A DNA stretch of 7,650 nucleotides. Origin: an uncultured Prevotellaceae bacterium (GTDB lineage Bacteria > Bacteroidota > Bacteroidia > Bacteroidales > Bacteroidaceae). Under the pieces are notes generated by a model, which did not search any database, had not been told where the DNA came from, and saw only the letters and a program-made list of their open reading frames with translations. This document shows positions 7,054 through 7,650 of the stretch, in pieces (positions within the stretch are counted from its first letter, which is position 1; every line of letters starts with the position of its first letter). Both the position numbers and the translations under genes were made by a program. The stretch lies in assembly GCA_946187025.1 (NCBI GenBank), contig CAMHPM010000065.1, positions 1 through 7,650 on the forward strand. The letters run 5' to 3'.

Positions 7054-7081
7054 TTCAATCTTCAATTTTCAATCTTCAATT
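7054..7081. repeat. 7-bp tandem repeat, four copies of TTCAATY
   Basis: Exact period of 7 bp: TTCAATC, TTCAATT, TTCAATC, TTCAATT, so also two copies of a 14-bp unit. It looks like a simple-sequence repeat, a type that can change copy number by slippage. It is not inside a gene. Confidence 0.75.
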
Positions 7082-7132
7082 TGCGCAACGCGCATAAGAT
7101 TGGATTGCAAGGGTACGAAGAAAAACACAACG

Positions 7133-7150
7133 CTGCAAGTTTTTTTGCAG
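7133..7150. repeat. 6-bp hairpin CTGCAA / TTGCAG with a T-rich loop
   Basis: CTGCAA (7133-7138) and TTGCAG (7145-7150) are exact reverse complements around a 6-nt loop. On the minus strand a TTG inside it lies 20 nt upstream of TACCCTTG (7115-7108), one mismatch from the -7 consensus, so the spot may be a weak promoter reading toward DUF3667. Confidence 0.3.
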
Positions 7151-7237
7151 AAAACATGCAAGATACCTGTATTTTTTTCTCTCTATCGTGAAAACTGCAA
7201 ACTGTCTGTCTTCGCTCTGTATCTTTCCGCGGAGCCT

Positions 7238-7360
7238 ATTCAACAAAAACAAGGGTTAAGGGAGAATCATTCAACTTCTGCCAGGGGTTAGAATTAAGGT
7301 ACCCAACAGGCATTCAACCTATGGCAGGGTTAAGGTAAAAAACATTCAACTTTTTCTAGG
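7238..7360. repeat. Four spaced-motif repeats, ATTCAAC-N7-AGGG(G)TTAAGG
   Basis: ATTCAAC occurs at 7238, 7269, 7312 and 7344, and each is followed after exactly 7 variable bases by AGGG. Copies 1 and 3 continue identically as AGGGTTAAGG; copy 2 is AGGGGTTA and reaches ATTAAGG a few bases later; copy 4 diverges after AGGGTA. Start-to-start distances are 31, 43 and 32 bp. The 7-base spacers differ fully between copies. Within a unit, TT(C)AAC and GTTAA are imperfectly self-complementary. Confidence 0.7.
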
Positions 7361-7372
7361 GTAGTACATTTT

Positions 7373-7399
7373 GTAACTTTGTAACTTTGTAACTTTGTA
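7373..7399. repeat. 8-bp tandem repeat, three copies of GTAACTTT plus a partial fourth
   Basis: GTAACTTT at 7373, 7381 and 7389, then GTA. The array contains three overlapping-phase copies of TAACTTTG (7374, 7382, 7390) on the plus strand, the same octamer used as the -7 element of the genes in this window. No plus-strand gene follows within the window. Confidence 0.75.
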
Positions 7400-7443
7400 T
7401 CTCACTATGTCTTTCCCCTCATCTTCGTTGCTCTTTGCGGCGG

Positions 7444-7471
7444 CAAAGGTACAGAGAAAAGTGCTAACAAA
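7444..7471 (-). promoter_or_regulatory. Orphan minus-strand promoter-like element
   Basis: TACCTTTG on the minus strand (7451-7444) matches TAnnTTTG. A T-rich tract ending in TTTG (around 7477-7468) lies upstream at 16 nt, somewhat short for a -33 box. Transcription would run left from near 7438 through the tandem repeat and the four spaced-motif repeats. No open frame of note starts downstream before DUF3667, about 600 bp away. Confidence 0.45.
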
Positions 7472-7574
7472 AAAATGGTAAAACATGGAGTTTGGGTGTT
7501 TGTTTTTACAATGTCTAATGACATCGTAAAAAACGGACAAATGCAGGGAATATAGGTCAGAACGGAAGATATAA

Positions 7575-7615
7575 AAAAATAATATAATAATATATTATAT
7601 TATTATATTATTTTT
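7575..7615. repeat. Perfect 41-nt palindrome made only of A and T
   Basis: Bases 7575-7594 are the exact reverse complement of 7596-7615 around a single central T at 7595, giving 20-bp arms. The arms begin with five A and end with five T, so on either strand a transcript would form a hairpin ending in U residues. It could act as a two-way terminator, a cruciform, or simply be an A/T spacer. Confidence 0.75.
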
Positions 7616-7650
7616 CAAATAGGCACTTTGATGGCATGTGAAAAACAACA

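Larger units (their letters stand above)
6847..7650. other. Gene-free intergenic region rich in short repeats
   Basis: About 800 bp without a convincing coding sequence. The open frames of 62-73 codons here (plus strand 6876-7097 and 7100-7291, minus strand 7346-7540) show no family motifs, no start signals, and run through repeats and promoter-like DNA. What it does contain is listed separately: a nested hairpin, two small palindromes, a 7-bp tandem repeat, a 6-bp hairpin, four spaced-motif repeats, a tandem promoter-like repeat, an orphan promoter and a long A/T palindrome. Confidence 0.7.

Noticed and set aside
7100..7291. Plus-strand 63-codon open frame
   Set aside because: No motif, no start signal, and it runs into the first two spaced-motif repeats.
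7238..7360. CRISPR-like array
   Set aside because: The conserved parts are short and split, the intervals are unequal (31, 43, 32 bp), and there are no spacer-length unique segments or cas genes.
7346..7540. Minus-strand 64-codon open frame
   Set aside because: It reads through the orphan -7 element and the 8-bp tandem repeat (KVTKLQSYK), so it is translated intergenic DNA.
7631..7650. ATG near the right edge that stays open to the end of the window
   Set aside because: Only six codons are visible and no -7 element fits upstream; too little to call a gene.

Overview
The window reads as a piece of a Bacteroidota chromosome, most likely Bacteroidales and possibly Prevotellaceae. The evidence is the repeated Bacteroidota-type -7 promoter element (TAnnTTTG) upstream of the genes, the general lack of Shine-Dalgarno sequences, and gene families common in that phylum: a fused ThrA, a DUF3667 zinc-ribbon membrane protein and a Na/Pi cotransporter with a PhoU-like tail. 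The assignment is by pattern and by reading the proteins; no database search was run.

All five recognisable genes lie on the minus strand, so transcription runs from right to left. From right to left they are: a DUF3667-type membrane protein (6833-5865); a Na+/phosphate cotransporter with a C-terminal PhoU-like domain (5668-3998); an OmpR/PhoB-family response regulator (3953-3237); its partner histidine kinase (3240-2317, overlapping by ATGA); and a bifunctional aspartokinase/homoserine dehydrogenase (2105 to beyond the left edge, C-terminus missing). Long plus-strand open frames opposite these genes are antisense shadows.

The cotransporter, regulator and kinase look like one transcription unit: gaps are 44 bp and then an overlap, and a promoter stands only in front of the cotransporter. 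The kinase has two membrane helices with a loop of about 17 residues between them and no PAS or HAMP domain, so the neighbouring PhoU-tailed transporter is a reasonable candidate for its signal input. A phosphate-responsive circuit is inferred, not shown. The thrA gene has its own promoter and starts the aspartate-family branch (threonine, methionine, and also lysine).

The right end (6847-7650, about 800 bp) has no convincing gene. It is a mosaic of short structured and repeated DNA: a nested hairpin, small palindromes, a 7-bp tandem repeat, four copies of a spaced motif ATTCAAC-N7-AGGG, three tandem copies of an 8-bp unit that spells the promoter element, an orphan minus-strand promoter, and a perfect 41-nt A/T-only palindrome. 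This is the least explained part of the window. I found no CRISPR array, tRNA, rRNA, insertion sequence or clear new multi-gene system.
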